35,867 nucleotides of DNA from Dysgonamonadaceae bacterium. Its GTDB lineage: Bacteria > Bacteroidota > Bacteroidia > Bacteroidales > Azobacteroidaceae. Positions 1 through 6,693 of the stretch are shown piece by piece. The notes below the pieces were generated by a model that had not been told where the DNA came from, did no database searches, and was given only the letters and a program-made list of their open reading frames with translations. A program made the position numbers and the translations under genes. Position 1 is the first letter of the stretch, and each line of letters opens with the position of its first letter. Location: assembly GCA_031271125.1 (NCBI GenBank), contig JAISWH010000037.1:1-35867 (forward strand). The letters are read 5' to 3'.

Positions 1-1
1 A

Positions 2-553
2 AAAGCCATAGGGGCTGCCCGGGTAAAGGCTACAACTATGGACTCTACTTCGCCTCTAGCCGATTCGGTTGATATTGCTGTTACCAGCATCGCCTTGCCG
101 CCGGATACACTTCGAATAAGTGGGGCTGGCACTAACACATATCTAACTTATGACTACGCAGGTACACGTTGGATGATCGAAAACTCTCGGGAAGCCAACG
201 CAACCTCCATCGGCTATAATAAGGGCGCCGAGGGGCAAAATCACTATTATACCAACACACAGGCTCAATCGGCTTGCCCGCCAAATTACTCTTTGCCGAC
301 GGTAGAAGACATCAATAAACTCTTTGTCTATCTGCTGTTCTGTGACAATACCGAACGATACCCATGGTCTGTTCTTGAATTGGTGGGTCAACGCTGGGGG
401 AGCACCTGGAGCGATTACGGTTCGTACAATATCCTATGGGTTGCCGGATCTCTACAGTTGTACGGCTATGGTTCTACCAGTAGATTCATTATTCCGGATA
501 ATATACCCACGAATAATCTGGCCAGTGTTAGGTGCGTGTTTACTGGCCCATAA
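2..553 (+). CDS. FISUMP-domain surface protein, 3' part only
   Basis: The frame is open from base 2 through the window's left edge, so the gene begins upstream; the first internal ATG is at 38. The visible part contains a C-type-lectin-like Fibrobacter succinogenes major paralogous (FISUMP) domain. Its marks are a TYDYAGTRWMIENSREAN opening, a YYTNTQAQSACPPNYSLPT segment (family pattern YYxWxxAxxACPxGWxLPT) and the usual terminal ASVRCV block just before the stop. Such domains are often repeated in large secreted proteins of Bacteroidales and Fibrobacter; their role is unproven, probably surface display or adhesion. No sorting domain follows the last block. The first 60 bases also read KGYNYGLYFASSRFG in frame 1, which resembles this family too, so a frameshift near base 70 is possible. 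Family call good; function unknown. Confidence 0.75.
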   Translation, partial: KAIGAARVKATTMDSTSPLADSVDIAVTSIALPPDTLRISGAGTNTYLTYDYAGTRWMIENSREANATSIGYNKGAEGQNHYYTNTQAQSACPPNYSLPTVEDINKLFVYLLFCDNTERYPWSVLELVGQRWGSTWSDYGSYNILWVAGSLQLYGYGSTSRFIIPDNIPTNNLASVRCVFTGP

Positions 554-573
554 AGTCTGTACATACCGATAGA

Positions 574-600
574 GGCTAAATCTTTTTTTGAGGTGCTATT
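574..600 (+). repeat. left 27-bp terminal inverted repeat
   Basis: It begins GGCTAAATC, contains a run of seven T, and ends GAGGTGCTATT. It is the exact reverse complement of 1039-1065. Matching stops abruptly at both ends, as expected for a defined terminus. Confidence 0.9.
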
Positions 601-668
601 ATACTGCACAAAGTATACACACAAAACGATTTCAATCACTCCTGTTACACACCGGTCAATATCACGCC

Positions 669-741
669 GTCCTGAAAGGACGTAACTTTCATAACCGCAG
701 GTCGATGACCTGCGGTTATGAAAATAATGTCCTTTCAGGAC
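669..741. repeat. nested 73-bp palindrome
   Basis: Outer arms GTCCTGAAAGGAC (669-681) and GTCCTTTCAGGAC (729-741) are reverse complements of each other, and each is itself a near-palindrome. Inner arms 687-703 and 707-723 pair perfectly over 17 bp around the 3-nt loop GAT. Only two 5-nt segments (682-686 and 724-728) interrupt the symmetry. In RNA or single-stranded DNA this could form a long hairpin or a cross-shaped structure. A degenerate tail, AATGTTGGGAGAAA, follows at 744-757. Confidence 0.85.
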
Positions 742-775
742 ACAATGTTGGGAGAAATGTTGATGCAAACACATT

Positions 776-793
776 CCGTCCCTGACGGGACGG
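776..793 (-). repeat. palindromic repeat unit (CCGTCCC / GGGACGG)
   Basis: Seven-bp arms, 776-782 and 787-793, enclose the loop TGAC. The same core in the other orientation recurs at 974-991. On the minus strand a degenerate tail, AATGTGTTT, follows. Confidence 0.7.
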
Positions 794-814
794 GGAAGAG
801 GGACGGTTTGCCTG

Positions 815-844
815 TTCTACCGACATAATGTCCCTAACGGGACA
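815..844 (-). repeat. palindromic repeat unit with GTCGGTAGAA tail
   Basis: Read on the minus strand, the unit is the hairpin TGTCCC-GTTA-GGGACA followed by the tail TTATGTCGGTAGAA. It is a near-identical inverted copy of the unit at 921-951. Confidence 0.75.
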
Positions 845-880
845 TAAAGACATTATTTCAACCGTGATTCGCATGAATCA

Positions 881-905
881 TCAACATTATGCCCCGGCGG
901 GGACG
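881..905 (-). repeat. palindromic repeat unit (GTCCCCGCCGGGGC core)
   Basis: On the minus strand a GC-rich hairpin core, GTCCCCGCCGGGGC, is followed by ATAATGTTGA, a shortened version of the family tail. The core differs from the other units but keeps the symmetry, as in compensatory change. Confidence 0.6.
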
Positions 906-920
906 GGTTTTGCCAACGTT

Positions 921-951
921 TGTCCCGTTAGGGACAATATGTTGGTAGAAA
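921..951 (+). repeat. palindromic repeat unit with ATGTTGGTAGAAA tail
   Basis: The perfect hairpin TGTCCC-GTTA-GGGACA (921-936) is followed by ATATGTTGGTAGAAA. This is the clearest plus-strand copy of the family. Confidence 0.8.
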
Positions 952-973
952 CGTACGCCACGCACACCATCCC

Positions 974-1005
974 CCGTCCCGTCAGGGACGGAATGTTGGT
1001 AGAAA
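974..1005 (+). repeat. palindromic repeat unit with ATGTTGGTAGAAA tail
   Basis: The hairpin CCGTCCC-GTCA-GGGACGG (974-991) is followed by AATGTTGGTAGAAA. It is the last copy before the right terminal inverted repeat. Confidence 0.8.
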
Positions 1006-1038
1006 AATTTTATGTTTCTTAAATAAATTGAAAAAGGC

Positions 1039-1065
1039 AATAGCACCTCAAAAAAAGATTTAGCC
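1039..1065 (-). repeat. right 27-bp terminal inverted repeat
   Basis: It begins AATAGCACCTC, contains a run of seven A, and ends GATTTAGCC. It matches 574-600 exactly in reverse complement and ends 12 bp before the -33 box of the tetR promoter. Confidence 0.9.
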
Positions 1066-1077
1066 GTAAAAAAAAAA

Positions 1078-1109
1078 TTTGCATATCTAAAATTTCTTTC
1101 TTACATTTG
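1078..1109 (+). promoter_or_regulatory. promoter of the tetR-exporter operon
   Basis: The -33 box TTTG (1078-1081) and the -7 box TACATTTG (1102-1109) are separated by 20 bp, an exact match to the Bacteroidota primary-sigma consensus. Transcription would start near 1115, about 45 nt before the tetR start codon. Confidence 0.75.
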
Positions 1110-1116
1110 CCCTGAT

Positions 1117-1134
1117 TTTAACAATCTTGTTAAA
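1117..1134. promoter_or_regulatory. candidate TetR operator
   Basis: TTTAACAA-TC-TTGTTAAA is a perfect inverted repeat with 8-bp arms. It lies at the predicted transcription start, between the -7 box and the tetR start codon. The position and symmetry fit autorepression by the adjacent TetR-family protein. Binding is inferred. Confidence 0.6.
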
Positions 1135-1161
1135 CAAATTTATTAAACGTAATACTTAAAC

Positions 1162-1782
1162 ATGGAAGTGAAAAATCAAAATACGGAACAAATCCTCTTG
1201 GAAGCGGCAGAGAAACTGTTTATAGAAAAAGGTTTCGACGGAGCAAAAACGACGGAAATCGCTCGACTTGCAGGCGTAAATCATGCTTTACTGCATTATT
1301 ATTTCCGGACAAAAAAAAATCTTTTCAATTGTGTATTCGAACGGATTGCCGCTCAAATGGTAGGTTTCATCAGCATTGCTTTTGAAGACGATGCGCCGTT
1401 TTTTGATAAGCTGCAAAAGGCTATCGAATTGCATTTCGATGGTTTGGTTACACGAATCAATTTGCCGATGTTTATTTTCCGGGAAGTCATCCAACAGAAA
1501 GAAAGGAAAGATTACTTTTTGAACCAACTTTTTCCGATCGCCAAAAAGGTATTGGCAAAAATGCACGGTGATATAAAAAGAGAAGTGAAAAAAGGAATCA
1601 TCCGACCGGTAAAAGCACAAAATGTTTTGCTGAACATCGCTGCACTGAACGTCTTTTCTTTTATCGCCGCAGAAGTTCTTTTCGATACGAAAGACAAACA
1701 AAATGCCGGCGCACTGAAATTATTTTTGAACGATCGGAAACAAAACAATGTAAATACAATTATTAACAGCTTGAAATTGTAA
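1162..1782 (+). CDS. TetR/AcrR-family transcriptional regulator (CecR-like by context)
   Basis: The 206-residue protein has a typical N-terminal TetR DNA-binding domain. Helix one lies around TEQILLEAAEKLF (8-20), followed by GFDGAKTTEIARLAGVN and the recognition helix with HALLHYYFRTKKNLF (about 41-55). The C-terminal ligand-binding half is variable, as in all the family. It is the first gene of a tight operon with exporter genes (5 bp to the next start) and sits behind a promoter with an 18-bp palindrome. It is therefore probably the repressor of the exporter, released by an exported or toxic compound. In E. coli the TetR protein CecR controls the equivalent ybhGFSR operon; the specific orthology is inferred from context. 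Confidence 0.88.
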   Translation: MEVKNQNTEQILLEAAEKLFIEKGFDGAKTTEIARLAGVNHALLHYYFRTKKNLFNCVFERIAAQMVGFISIAFEDDAPFFDKLQKAIELHFDGLVTRINLPMFIFREVIQQKERKDYFLNQLFPIAKKVLAKMHGDIKREVKKGIIRPVKAQNVLLNIAALNVFSFIAAEVLFDTKDKQNAGALKLFLNDRKQNNVNTIINSLKL

Positions 1783-1787
1783 TAAAT

Positions 1788-3050
1788 ATGAAACGTCTAA
1801 TAGTCTTGCTGATCTTGTTCGCCGGTTTAAGTCCGGACGCTTTTCCCCAACTGACAATAGAGGAATGTCAGGAAAAAGCGCGGAACAACTACCCGCTCAT
1901 CAAAAAGTACAGTCTGATTGAGCAATCGAAGGATTACAATCTTTCTAATGCGCAAAAAGCGTATTTGCCTCAATTACAGGCAAGTGCGAAAGTTACTTAC
2001 CAATCAAGCGTAGTAGAGATTCCCATCAGGATACCCGGTTTGGATGTTCCGGTTCTGCATAAAGACCAATATATGGCTGTGGCAGAGGCTAATCAATTAC
2101 TTTGGGATGGCGGCGCCATTCGATCGCAAAAACGCATTATCGAAGCCCGGTCCGAAGTTGAAAAAAAGCAGTTGGAAGTGGAATTGTACGCCATTGAAGA
2201 ACAAGTCAATCAATTGTTTTTCGGTATTCTGTTGTTTGATGCGAAGTTGAAGCAAAATCAGGTGTTGGCCAATGAATTGGAACGCAGTCATGTGAAAGTG
2301 GCCGGTTACCTGGAAAACGGTATTGCCAACGCTACCGATTTGGATGCCGTCAAAGTAGAGCAACTTAATGTGAAACAGGCGCATATCCAACTGCAAGCGA
2401 CACGTGCATCTTATGTGGATATGCTGGCGCTTATGATTGGCGAAACGCTTGACGGTGTTTCTTTCCTCAGACCCGCCATCGCTTTGCCGGATGTTTCTCT
2501 ATTAAACAATCGCCCTGAATTACAATTGTTTGACGCTCAAAACAATTTGTTTGACTCACAGAAAAATCTGATCAGGTCGAGCTACATGCCTAAACTGGGC
2601 TTGTTCGTTCAAGGTGGATTCGGCCGGCCGGCGCTGAACATGCTATCGAATGTTTTTGAGCCGTTTTATATCGGCGGCATCCGTTTGAACTGGAATTTCG
2701 GCTCTCTTTACACGCAGAAAAACGATTTGCGGAAAATTGAAGTGGACAAGCATTTGGTCAATACACAACGCGAACTTTTCCTTTACAACATCCGTTTGGC
2801 GGAAAGCCGCGAAAATAAGGATATTAAGCGTATTCGAGATTTGATGAAAGACGATGACGAGATCATCGCCCTTCGCGAAAATATTCGCGAAGCGGCAGAA
2901 GCCAAAGTGAGCAATGGTACGATGACTGTAACGGATTTGTTGCAGGAAATAAGCCGGGAGGACGTTGCACGGCATACGAGAGCAGCGCATGAGATTGAGT
3001 TATTGATGGCAATTTATAGATTGCGGTTAGTGGTTAATTTTAAAAAATGA
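1788..3050 (+). CDS. TolC-family outer membrane efflux channel
   Basis: A 420-residue protein with a signal peptide (MKRLIVLLILFAGLSPDAFP, cleavage near residue 20) and the two-repeat architecture of outer membrane efflux proteins. Long amphipathic helices carry LTIEECQEKARNNYP near the N-terminus and YLPQLQASAKVTYQ, repeated later as YMPKLGLFVQGGFG. This trimeric channel would provide the exit duct for the exporter encoded downstream. Its stop codon overlaps the next gene's start (ATGA). The E. coli ybh operon lacks its own channel, so the dedicated copy here makes a complete tripartite set. Confidence 0.9.
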   Translation: MKRLIVLLILFAGLSPDAFPQLTIEECQEKARNNYPLIKKYSLIEQSKDYNLSNAQKAYLPQLQASAKVTYQSSVVEIPIRIPGLDVPVLHKDQYMAVAEANQLLWDGGAIRSQKRIIEARSEVEKKQLEVELYAIEEQVNQLFFGILLFDAKLKQNQVLANELERSHVKVAGYLENGIANATDLDAVKVEQLNVKQAHIQLQATRASYVDMLALMIGETLDGVSFLRPAIALPDVSLLNNRPELQLFDAQNNLFDSQKNLIRSSYMPKLGLFVQGGFGRPALNMLSNVFEPFYIGGIRLNWNFGSLYTQKNDLRKIEVDKHLVNTQRELFLYNIRLAESRENKDIKRIRDLMKDDDEIIALRENIREAAEAKVSNGTMTVTDLLQEISREDVARHTRAAHEIELLMAIYRLRLVVNFKK

Positions 3051-3949
3051 TTATGAATAGGACGGTTTTATTTTTTTTGATTTTATTTTTGCTGTCGGAT
3101 TGCGGCAAAAAGAAGGGGAATTATGATGCTTCGGGAACTTTTGAAGCTACGGAAGTGCTTGTTTCATCGCAAGTTGCCGGACAAGTCATGGCGATGGACG
3201 TCGAAGAAGGTCAGTCTTTAATTGCTTATGAAGCGGTTGGTTATGTCGATACCGTTCAACTGTTTTTGAAAAAGAAACAACTGTTGGCCGGAATGAAAGC
3301 GATTGATAGTCGAAGTTATAACATTTCCCTTCAGATTGCTTCGCTGAAACAACAGATAGAAAAGCAGCAAATGGAATTGCGTCGTTTCGGGAACTTATTG
3401 AAATCCAATGCCGCAACACAAAAGCAAGTGGACGACATTCAATCGTCAATTGATGTTTTGCAGCGGCAATTGGCGGCTCAAACGGAAAGTTTACAGAACA
3501 ACAACCAAAGTATTTCGGCAGAATCATTAGCGATTCGGGCGCAAGTGGAACAAACGGATGATATGATAAGTAAGAGCATTATTTATAGTCCGATAAACGG
3601 TATTCTATTGGAAAAATATGTCGAAAAAGGCGAATTTACCGGGCCTGGAAAAGCGCTGTTTAAAATCGCTGATTTAGACCGGATTTTTTTACGCGCTTAC
3701 GTCACGGCAAATCAATTGAATCATTTGAAACTGAATCAGGAAGTTGCCGTATTTGCCGATTTCGGTAAAAAAGAAATGAGGCAATACACGGGGACAATTA
3801 CTTGGATTTCCGACAAAGCGGAATTTACACCACGCACTATTTTAACAAAAGATGAACGGGCTAATTTGGTTTATGCCCTGAAAGTAGCGGTGAAAAATGA
3901 TGGGTACTTGAAAATTGGGATGCAAGGGGAATTGAGAATTGAAAATTAG
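3047..3949 (+). CDS. HlyD/YbhG-like membrane fusion lipoprotein
   Basis: The 300-residue periplasmic adaptor links the ABC permeases to the TolC-like channel. It starts with a lipoprotein signal ending LLSDC (Cys19), so it is lipid-anchored. The two halves of a biotinyl-lipoyl domain, VSSQVAGQVMAMDVEEGQ (about 40-57) and the YSPINGILLEKYVEKGEF segment, flank a coiled-coil hairpin (about 90-165, rich in Q, L and E). The beta-barrel domain and the FTPRTILTKDERANLVYALK block, characteristic of the YbhG/YhiI branch, follow. The start overlaps the upstream stop codon; Met3 is an equally possible start. The last residues, RIEN, come from an intergenic-type repeat at 3930-3954. Confidence 0.9.
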   Translation: MIMNRTVLFFLILFLLSDCGKKKGNYDASGTFEATEVLVSSQVAGQVMAMDVEEGQSLIAYEAVGYVDTVQLFLKKKQLLAGMKAIDSRSYNISLQIASLKQQIEKQQMELRRFGNLLKSNAATQKQVDDIQSSIDVLQRQLAAQTESLQNNNQSISAESLAIRAQVEQTDDMISKSIIYSPINGILLEKYVEKGEFTGPGKALFKIADLDRIFLRAYVTANQLNHLKLNQEVAVFADFGKKEMRQYTGTITWISDKAEFTPRTILTKDERANLVYALKVAVKNDGYLKIGMQGELRIEN

Positions 3950-3954
3950 GAATT
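3930..3954 (+). repeat. AATTGAGAATT-type repeat at a gene end
   Basis: This copy ends in GAAAATTAGGAATT and supplies the final codons and stop of the adaptor gene. The same repeat, without a 7-bp GAAAATT insert, lies in minus orientation at 12998-13018. A short form is at 4816-4828. Confidence 0.6.
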
Positions 3955-3958
3955 GGGG

Positions 3959-4828
3959 ATGAAGGATGATGTAACGATTATCAATTGTCAATTGATAAAC
4001 AAAGCGCAGGCTTTGAAGGATGTTTCTTTTGAAGTGAAAAAAGGCGAGATTTTCGGATTGATCGGGCCTGACGGAGCAGGGAAAACAACGCTTTTCCGTA
4101 TTCTTACTTCCTTGATTTCGGCGGATTCGGGACAAGCGACGGTCGATGGTTTGGATGTGGCGACGGATTTCCGTGAATTGCGCAAACACATCGGATACAT
4201 GCCGGGACGGTTTTCGTTGTATCAGGATTTGTCGGTAGAGGAAAATTTGCAGTTTTTTGCAACGATTTTTAACACAACTGTGGAGGAAAATTATTACCTG
4301 ATTCAAGATATTTATAAGCAAATAGAGCCTTTTAAACGCCGTCGCGCCGGTAAATTATCGGGCGGAATGAAGCAAAAACTGGCTTTATCGTGCGCGTTAA
4401 TTCATAAGCCGGTTGTTTTGTTTTTGGACGAACCGACAACGGGTGTGGATCCTGTTTCCCGAAAAGAATTTTGGGAAATGCTCAAAAAGTTGAAAACGGA
4501 AGGCGTCACCATTGTCGTTTCCACGCCTTACATGGATGAAGCGCAGCTGTGTGACCGGATTGCATTGATACAGCATGGGAAAATTCTTTCCGTTGAGACG
4601 CCTGAAAAGATTATCGCCGGTTTTCCTAAAAAACTATATCAAGCCCATTCCGAAAATAACTATCTGTTATTGCTTGAAGTAAGGAAAAACCCTGAAGTAA
4701 AATCCGCATTTATGTCGGGGGAATATTTGCATATTGTCTTCAACGGCGAGGCGGATGAAACGGTTCCTAATTTGAAAGAAATTGGGCCTTCTATTGAAGA
4801 CTGTTTTGTTTATTTAATTGAGAATTGA
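3959..4828 (+). CDS. ABC exporter ATPase, first half (YbhF N-half-like)
   Basis: A 289-residue ATPase that pairs with the next gene product. It has Walker A GPDGAGKTT (36-44), signature LSGGM (133-137) and Walker B VVLFLDE with catalytic Glu158. The Q-loop glutamine is replaced by glycine (YMPGRF, residue 83) and the H-loop histidine by proline (STPYMDE, residue 190), so its own nucleotide site should be impaired. E. coli YbhF fuses two such ATPases; here they are separate. ATG at 3959 is preferred to TTG at 3953. The first strand (VTIINCQLINKAQ) is odd and seems encoded by an intergenic-type AT repeat (3972-3998). The C-terminus IEN and stop also come from a repeat. Confidence 0.88.
   Translation: MKDDVTIINCQLINKAQALKDVSFEVKKGEIFGLIGPDGAGKTTLFRILTSLISADSGQATVDGLDVATDFRELRKHIGYMPGRFSLYQDLSVEENLQFFATIFNTTVEENYYLIQDIYKQIEPFKRRRAGKLSGGMKQKLALSCALIHKPVVLFLDEPTTGVDPVSRKEFWEMLKKLKTEGVTIVVSTPYMDEAQLCDRIALIQHGKILSVETPEKIIAGFPKKLYQAHSENNYLLLLEVRKNPEVKSAFMSGEYLHIVFNGEADETVPNLKEIGPSIEDCFVYLIEN
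4816..4828 (+). repeat. short AATTGAGAATTGA repeat at gene junction
   Basis: It matches the start of the repeat at 3930 and supplies the IEN-stop of the first ATPase. Its last base is the first base of the next gene's ATG. Confidence 0.5.
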
Positions 4829-5541
4829 TGATTATAAAAATTGATAATCTGACAAAATGTTTCGGCGACTTCACCGCCGTCGATCACATTACATTTTCCG
4901 TCGGGAAAGGCGAAATCTTCGGTTTCCTCGGCGCCAACGGTGCGGGAAAAACCACAGCCATGCGAATGTTTTGCGGATTAAGTAAACCGACTTCGGGCGA
5001 AGGTCGGGTCGCCGGTTATGACATTGCAAAACAACCGGAAATGGTCAAAAAGAACATCGGCTATATGAGTCAGAAATTTTCTCTGTACGAAGATTTGAAA
5101 GTCTGGGAAAACATTCGCCTTTTTGCCGGCATATACGGCCTCGACGGCAAACAGATTAGCCGGAAAACCGACATAACTTTAAAGAGAATCGGTTTGATGA
5201 ACGAAAAAAATACTTTAGTCAAAGAACTTCCTTTGGGATGGAAACAGAAACTGGCTTTTTCGGTTGCCATTTTCCACGAGCCGAAAATTGTTTTTCTGGA
5301 CGAGCCGACCGGCGGCGTAGATCCGATTGCCCGCCGGCAGTTTTGGGAAATGATTTACGAGGCAGCCGAAAAAGGAATAACTGTTTTCGTGACAACGCAT
5401 TACATGGATGAAGCCGAGTATTGCAACCGCGTTTCCATCATGGTGGACGGACGCATCAAGGTTTTGGATACGCCCGGACGATTGAAAGACCGGTTTCATG
5501 CAAAGAATATGGATGAAGTTTTCAGGCAATTAGCGCGATGA
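4828..5541 (+). CDS. ABC exporter ATPase, second half (YbhF C-half-like)
   Basis: A 237-residue ATPase with intact Walker A GANGAGKTT (35-43), Q-loop Gln82 (YMSQKFSLYEDL), Walker B IVFLDE with Glu159, and H-loop His191 (TTHYMDEAEYC). Its signature is degenerate, LPLGW (134-138) in place of LSGGQ, a feature also known in the second half of E. coli YbhF (LPLGF). With the preceding ATPase it should form a heterodimer with one competent site (this Walker A plus the partner's LSGGM) and one degenerate site. ATG at 4828 overlaps the upstream stop by one base (TGATG), indicating translational coupling; TTG at 4825 is an alternative start. Confidence 0.9.
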   Translation: MIIKIDNLTKCFGDFTAVDHITFSVGKGEIFGFLGANGAGKTTAMRMFCGLSKPTSGEGRVAGYDIAKQPEMVKKNIGYMSQKFSLYEDLKVWENIRLFAGIYGLDGKQISRKTDITLKRIGLMNEKNTLVKELPLGWKQKLAFSVAIFHEPKIVFLDEPTGGVDPIARRQFWEMIYEAAEKGITVFVTTHYMDEAEYCNRVSIMVDGRIKVLDTPGRLKDRFHAKNMDEVFRQLAR

Positions 5542-5560
5542 TCGTTGAGAATGAAAAAGC

Positions 5561-6691
5561 ATGATGATTATGAAAAAGAAAAATAATTCTCAATTTTTCG
5601 CTTTTGTGCGAAAAGAATTTTATCACATTTTCCGCGACGTACGGACGATGTTGGTAATTATCGGAATACCTGTAATCCAGATTCTTCTCATCGGTTTTGC
5701 CATTAGCACGGAAGTGAAAAATGTAGAAGTCGCCGTTTACGATCCGTCCAACGATGAAGTTACCAACCGCATTATCAATCAAATGGATGCAAGCGAGTAC
5801 TTCAATGTGACGCGCCGGCTGAAAAGTGCAAACGAAGCGGACGAGGTATTTAAGAAAGGACAAACCGGCCTCGTCGTCGTTTTTTGCGAGGGCTTCGGCG
5901 AAAGGCTTTACCATACCGGGGATGCTGCTATTCAACTCCTTATTGATGCAAGCGACCCGAATCACGGTACGACGGTTTCTTCTTATGCCGGCAGCGTAAT
6001 TGCCGGCTATCAGCAGGAATTATTGCAGGAAACGAATGTCCCGGTACGGATTAATCCCGAAATCCGCATGTTGTATAATCCCGAGATGCGAAGCGCCTAC
6101 AACTTCGTTCCCGGACTGATGGGCATGATATTCATGCTCGTATGCGCGATGATGACTTCCGTCGCCATCGTCCGCGAAAAAGAAAGCGGTACGATGGAAG
6201 TGTTGCTGGTCTCGCCGGTGAAACCTATCTACGTGGTCATTTCCAAATTAGTGCCTTATTTTATTATTTCCTGGGTAATATTCATCATCATTTTATTATT
6301 ATCGGTCTTCGTTCTGGGAGTGCCGATAAGCGGAAGTCTGGTGTGGTTGAATATTTTCGCTTTGATTTTCATTATCGTAGCCCTGTCTTTGGGCTTGTTG
6401 ATTTCGACTGTGGTTAAAACGCAGGTAGCCGCTATTTTAGCTTCGGGAATGGGTTTGATCATGCCGGTAATGATACTTTCGGGCTATGTATTCCCGATTG
6501 AAAGCATGCCGCCCATTTTGCAATGGATATCGGGGATTATTCCGGCTCGTTGGTTTGTTTCCGGCGCTAAAAAACTGATTATCGAGGGGGTACCAGTACG
6601 ATTTGTCCTGAAAGAGATGTTGATCTTGCTTGGAATGGCGATACTGATTATTACGGTAAGTTTGAGAAATATTAAAACAAGATTGGAATAA
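5561..6691 (+). CDS. ABC-2 type permease, first of pair (YbhS/YbhR-like)
   Basis: A 376-residue inner-membrane protein. One transmembrane helix lies near the N-terminus (TMLVIIGIPVIQILLIGFAI, about 31-50). A large periplasmic domain follows, with VAVYDPSNDEVTNRIINQ and LLIDASDPNHG, and then five or six helices from about residue 185 onward. ABC-2 hallmarks are IVREKESGTMEVLLVSPV, the coupling segment before the helical bundle, and SGYVFPIESMPPILQWIS near the end. It forms the translocation path with the next gene product. It starts 19 bp after the ATPase; Met4 is also a possible start. The substrate cannot be read from sequence. Confidence 0.9.
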   Translation: MMIMKKKNNSQFFAFVRKEFYHIFRDVRTMLVIIGIPVIQILLIGFAISTEVKNVEVAVYDPSNDEVTNRIINQMDASEYFNVTRRLKSANEADEVFKKGQTGLVVVFCEGFGERLYHTGDAAIQLLIDASDPNHGTTVSSYAGSVIAGYQQELLQETNVPVRINPEIRMLYNPEMRSAYNFVPGLMGMIFMLVCAMMTSVAIVREKESGTMEVLLVSPVKPIYVVISKLVPYFIISWVIFIIILLLSVFVLGVPISGSLVWLNIFALIFIIVALSLGLLISTVVKTQVAAILASGMGLIMPVMILSGYVFPIESMPPILQWISGIIPARWFVSGAKKLIIEGVPVRFVLKEMLILLGMAILIITVSLRNIKTRLE

Positions 6692-6693
6692 AA

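Larger units (their letters stand above)
574..1065. repeat. 492-bp non-coding element bounded by perfect inverted repeats
   Basis: The element starts 20 bases after the FISUMP stop codon and ends just before the tetR promoter. Bases 574-600 and 1039-1065 are exact reverse complements over 27 bp. The interior holds one large nested palindrome and at least five shorter palindromic units in both orientations, several followed by the tail ATGTTGGTAGAAA. No credible coding frame is present. No target-site duplication is visible: the flanks read ...GATAGA and GTAAAA. A MITE-like or REP-cluster (BIME-like) element is the best description; mobility is inferred, not shown. Confidence 0.75.

Noticed and set aside
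660..1005. CRISPR array
   Set aside because: The repeats are palindromic cores of different sequence in both orientations with uneven spacing, and no cas genes are present.
588..1046. Small open frames inside the inverted-repeat element
   Set aside because: They consist of translated palindromic repeats on both strands, with no family resemblance.
574..1065. Invertible promoter (phase switch)
   Set aside because: I found no TAnnTTTG box inside the inverted repeats pointing out. The upstream gene faces the element with its 3' end and the downstream operon has its own promoter outside it. Inversion itself is not excluded.
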